NCBI GenBank assembly: GCA_023418475.1
Contig: JAEZZO010000082.1
Span: 1-15,386 of the forward strand
Source of the DNA: Bacillota bacterium
Lineage (GTDB): Bacteria > Bacillota > Clostridia > Lachnospirales > Lachnospiraceae
DNA length: 15,386 nucleotides
Direction: 5' to 3'
The notes under the pieces were generated by a model that did no database searches, was not told where the DNA came from, and was given only the letters and a program-made list of their open reading frames with translations. Positions 14,001 to 15,386 of this stretch are shown here, piece by piece. Numbering within the stretch: position 1 is the first letter of the stretch; the number at the start of each line of letters is the position of its first letter. Both the position numbers and the translations under genes were made by a program.

Positions 14001-14186
14001 TTCCGGTGTTTCCATCGGACAATCTGACAATTTGAATTTCCATAATCCATTTAAGCTTTGAACATATTTTGATATCGAACGGTTACAGTGAAGTGCCTGT
14101 TCCACTGATTCATATGCACCATATGGAGAATGCATCGGATATCTGTATATTTGTGTTATAAATTGATTTTCCCAAACTCTGTTCAT
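11085..14186 (-). CDS. lacZ: Beta-galactosidase, glycoside hydrolase family 2 (LacZ type)
   Basis: A cytosolic enzyme of 1033 residues that splits lactose and other beta-galactosides, close to the 1024 of E. coli LacZ. The GH2 sugar-binding domain is at the N-terminus (SLNGLWKFKL, then WELQGYGKPVYTN). The TIM barrel contains the acid/base glutamate in SLGNESGAG (about E473) and the nucleophile in FIMCEYAYAKSN (about E538). FQGGFIWDFQDKAL follows, and a C-terminal beta-sandwich includes WYGRGPWENYRDRK. I prefer ATG 14186, which has AAAGGA upstream and leaves the family-typical start WENQFITQIYRYPMHSPYGAY. A TTG at 14216 or ATG 14198 would add up to 10 residues without a ribosome site. An AraC regulator is divergent, and no sugar transporter is in view. 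The exact galactoside is open. Confidence 0.93.
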   Translation of the reverse strand: MNRVWENQFITQIYRYPMHSPYGAYESVEQALHCNRSISKYVQSLNGLWKFKLSDCPMETPEDFETVNYNDSDWDAIPVPSNWELQGYGKPVYTNVIYPFKREGANSHFEIEIAEGKVVLNAPFVPEKNLTGCYRTTFEVPDYYIGKDVFIEFGSVESCFYLWVNGIEIGYSQDSKLDASFDITSVIKTGTNEIALKVLQFCDGSYLEDQDYWHLSGIQRDVRVYAKEKQRILDYKVETLFQGDNYDKAELKVMLQPNNTVKGYGECYVKLSLYDAERRLMSTFQSKPYAQCGFYLGPNYIAFPSTCIEKPRLWSAEDPYLYTLVMETVDGNGNVTDIESTRVGFRKVEIRKDGVFCINGKRLIVRGVNLHEFCPETGRYVSEEYMRQQIIHMKRLNFNTVRHSHYPHASTWYDLCDEMGMFLIDEANIETHEYGGQLSASAEWTAAYMERALRMVLRNKNHPSVIIWSLGNESGAGANHAAMYGWIKEYDKTRYVQYESTNPGSNISDIIASMYPSKEWIEEKMADASDLRPFIMCEYAYAKSNSNGNFKMYWDMVEKYPRFQGGFIWDFQDKALVQKREDGSVRYVYAGAFSEEVKDPVEDMCLNGVVFPDLSWKPAAYEIRNCQAPVVITHKPRQPFMEQSEYYIKNKYLFRDLGHLRILWELQCDGNITESGELKQYLTLPGMSDRLELEYTHEKVYGEAFINLRVVLRENSSLGKVGEVIYSCQVPAEESVLRDQEAMINGEKLTMKETLYEILIVGDNTEVHFDKRKCNFTQVILNGAEAFTGGIDNFYRAATGIDEGTKDPHFNYLAGWLEEELREPKISVHKVETAVTDTQIFIFTKVSYNHEKLIVTTQYRIGSRGIELNKTVINNCISETIPRIGLSFVLPKNKDQITWYGRGPWENYRDRKEAAHIGCFSSTVAKQYTPYIKPVECGGKEDVRYLVVKDSSGHGIRIVGAIPFHYDIHDYSIAACDEADYEDELIRDGNIYLNVDYLHAGLGGDNGWSKNIHPEFRIGKGYYKYQITIEVLC

Positions 14187-14310
14187 AATTTTATACATTC
14201 CTTTCACTTCGCTCAAGGCACAAACCAGTTATCTGCCGTCATCTTTTCAAGCACAAACAAATGAGACATTGAGCCCTGAATATTCAATAAATCATATTGC
14301 CATAAACTAT

Positions 14311-14340
14311 ATTATATAGTACCTTATATTTATTATGAAA
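14311..14340 (-). promoter_or_regulatory. Candidate lacZ promoter in the divergent region
   Basis: On the minus strand TTTCAT (14340-14335), an 18-base spacer and a perfect TATAAT (14316-14311). The weak -35 fits a promoter that needs an activator, here the divergent AraC protein. The leader would be about 120 bases. I could not place the AraC promoter or operator. Confidence 0.45.
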
Positions 14341-14403
14341 TGTTTTATATGGTCATATTTTTATCCATTTTGGTACACTTAAGGATTGGAGAGGCATGGG
14401 CTT

Positions 14404-15246
14404 ATGATAAAGTTACTTATGAAAAAAGATGTAATATATCGATGCATCGGATCTGATTTTACGAATGGGATTTTGGCCTGTGGTTATATGACGAAGCCGA
14501 TGAAGGAACAATCGCAGTATAATTTTGTTACAGATTACTACAGTTGTTTTGTATTGTTGTCCGGTAGTGGCTTCTATTATACAAAAGACGATGTTAAGAT
14601 ACCGATCCGTGCCGGTGATTTTGTACAACGAATTCCAGGTGTATATCACTCTACAGAGATAATTCCGGACGGAAACTGGCTCGAGTTCTTTATCAGCATA
14701 GGACGCACTACCTATGACTATCTACGAAGTCTGGGTCTTCTTCCTTCCAATTCTCCTGTGAGCAAAATATACTATGATGACAATACAATACAAAAGTTTT
14801 CCAAACTGCTACGACAGTTAAAAGAAGCGAATGATTCACAGCTTCCATATCTGTCACTGAAAACTCAGGAGGTGATTATTTCCACTCTCAAAAGCATACA
14901 AAGAGTCCCTCCTGAAGACACTCTAATGAATTCTATAGAAGAAGCCTGCCGCCTTCTATCCTCCGAAGTCGATGGTGATGTAGCATTAAAGGATGTAGCT
15001 GCCGCCATCAATATGAGCTATGAAAATTTTCGTAAACAATTCTATAAAATTGTTGGTATATCACCATCTAAATATAGAATTGAGCAGAAGATGAAGCACG
15101 CCAAGCTTATGCTTTTATCGGGCATTTCCATAAAAGAAACTGCTGTACTTACCGGATATAGTGATACTTACTCATTTACAAAACAATTTACTCATGTAAC
15201 AGGAGTACCCCCCGGGCGGTTCAAGCTTTCACATAATCTTCGATAA
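14404..15246 (+). CDS. AraC-family regulator with N-terminal cupin domain
   Basis: A 280-residue regulator, probably activating the divergent beta-galactosidase in response to a sugar. The N-terminal half is a cupin-like sensor (FVTDYYSCFVLLSGSGFYYT, then IPIRAGDFVQRIPGVYHST). From about 185 the C-terminal AraC domain has two helix-turn-helix motifs: ALKDVAAAINMSYENFRKQF and IKETAVLTGYSDTYSFTKQF, ending VTGVPPGRFK. I choose ATG 14404 because GGAGAGG stands nine bases upstream; a TTG at 14386 lies inside that site's leader and is less likely. It is the only intact plus-strand gene. It differs in architecture from the AraC proteins at 3632-5850, which carry the DNA-binding part first and a GyrI-like domain second. 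Confidence 0.9.
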   Translation: MIKLLMKKDVIYRCIGSDFTNGILACGYMTKPMKEQSQYNFVTDYYSCFVLLSGSGFYYTKDDVKIPIRAGDFVQRIPGVYHSTEIIPDGNWLEFFISIGRTTYDYLRSLGLLPSNSPVSKIYYDDNTIQKFSKLLRQLKEANDSQLPYLSLKTQEVIISTLKSIQRVPPEDTLMNSIEEACRLLSSEVDGDVALKDVAAAINMSYENFRKQFYKIVGISPSKYRIEQKMKHAKLMLLSGISIKETAVLTGYSDTYSFTKQFTHVTGVPPGRFKLSHNLR

Positions 15247-15268
15247 ACCAAGAAAACATTGAGTATTA

Positions 15269-15350
15269 CGGTGTAAAAGTGCAATCTTTTCGGTAAAACA
15301 GTGCGATCTAATTCGGAAAATAGTACACCTCTTTCCGATAAAACGGTGCG
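15269..15350 (+). mobile_element. Tandem 22-bp repeats, probable end of an IS21-family element
   Basis: Four imperfect direct repeats start at 15269, 15291, 15314 and 15336 (spacing 22, 23, 22). They have the form CGGTAAAACAGTGCG, with variants CGGTGTAAAAGTGC, CGGAAAATAGTACAC and CGATAAAACGGTGCG. Repeated terminal boxes of this type are transposase-binding sites at the ends of IS21-family elements. The element body, with istA and istB, would lie beyond the right edge of the window and is not seen. Confidence 0.5.
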
Positions 15351-15386
15351 TTTACTATATTTATTCCTATAATGAAGATAGCACGT

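Noticed and set aside
1..15386. tRNA, rRNA or known riboswitch.
   Set aside because: I found no cloverleaf with a recognisable T-loop (GTTCRA in context), no rRNA sequence and no riboswitch core motif by reading both strands; a covariance-model search was not possible.

Overview
The window looks like a low-GC chromosomal segment from a clostridial Firmicute, most likely a member of the Lachnospiraceae. The grounds are strong AGGAGG-type ribosome sites, AT-rich intergenic DNA, an ECF sigma/DUF4179 pair, a DUF3796 gene with a small Xre regulator, an IS4-type transposase remnant, and abundant intergenic repeats. This placement is inference from gene families; there is no rRNA or other marker. 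All intact genes except the last lie on the minus strand.

Layout. 1-702: non-coding DNA dominated by a large, highly structured repeat. 703-2285: an ECF sigma factor and its DUF4179 membrane anti-sigma partner, behind a candidate self-recognised ECF promoter. 2380-3650: a creatininase-family amidohydrolase between two more members of the same repeat family. 3632-6879: a cluster of ligand-sensing regulators: an intact AraC/GyrI-like protein, a stand-alone GyrI-like protein translationally coupled to a decayed second AraC/GyrI gene, and a MerR/GyrI-like protein with its operator. 6953-7423: a frameshifted IS4-type transposase tail. 7679-8315: a DUF3796 membrane protein and an Xre regulator behind a consensus promoter with an inverted-repeat operator. 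8371-8717: a second copy of the MerR-type operator next to a dead methyltransferase gene. 8741-10525: an Xre-orotate phosphoribosyltransferase fusion broken by one frameshift, followed by an HAD phosphatase, a small gene fragment and a terminator. 10751-15246: a GH2 beta-galactosidase with its terminator and a divergent AraC/cupin regulator. 15269-15350: tandem 22-bp repeats that look like one end of an IS21-family element.

How the parts may work together. Two units make simple biological sense: the sigma/anti-sigma pair as an envelope or signal response switch, and the AraC/beta-galactosidase pair as an inducible sugar-use unit. The middle is a decaying accessory zone in which drug- or metabolite-sensing regulators have been duplicated and broken, and the targets one would expect (efflux pump, modifying enzyme) are missing or reduced to fragments.

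The least explained feature is a modular intergenic repeat family with shared ATTCGNNTGTCAAA ends. Its members lie immediately downstream of three different minus-strand genes and mix and match hairpin modules. I found no defence system, CRISPR array, tRNA or rRNA.
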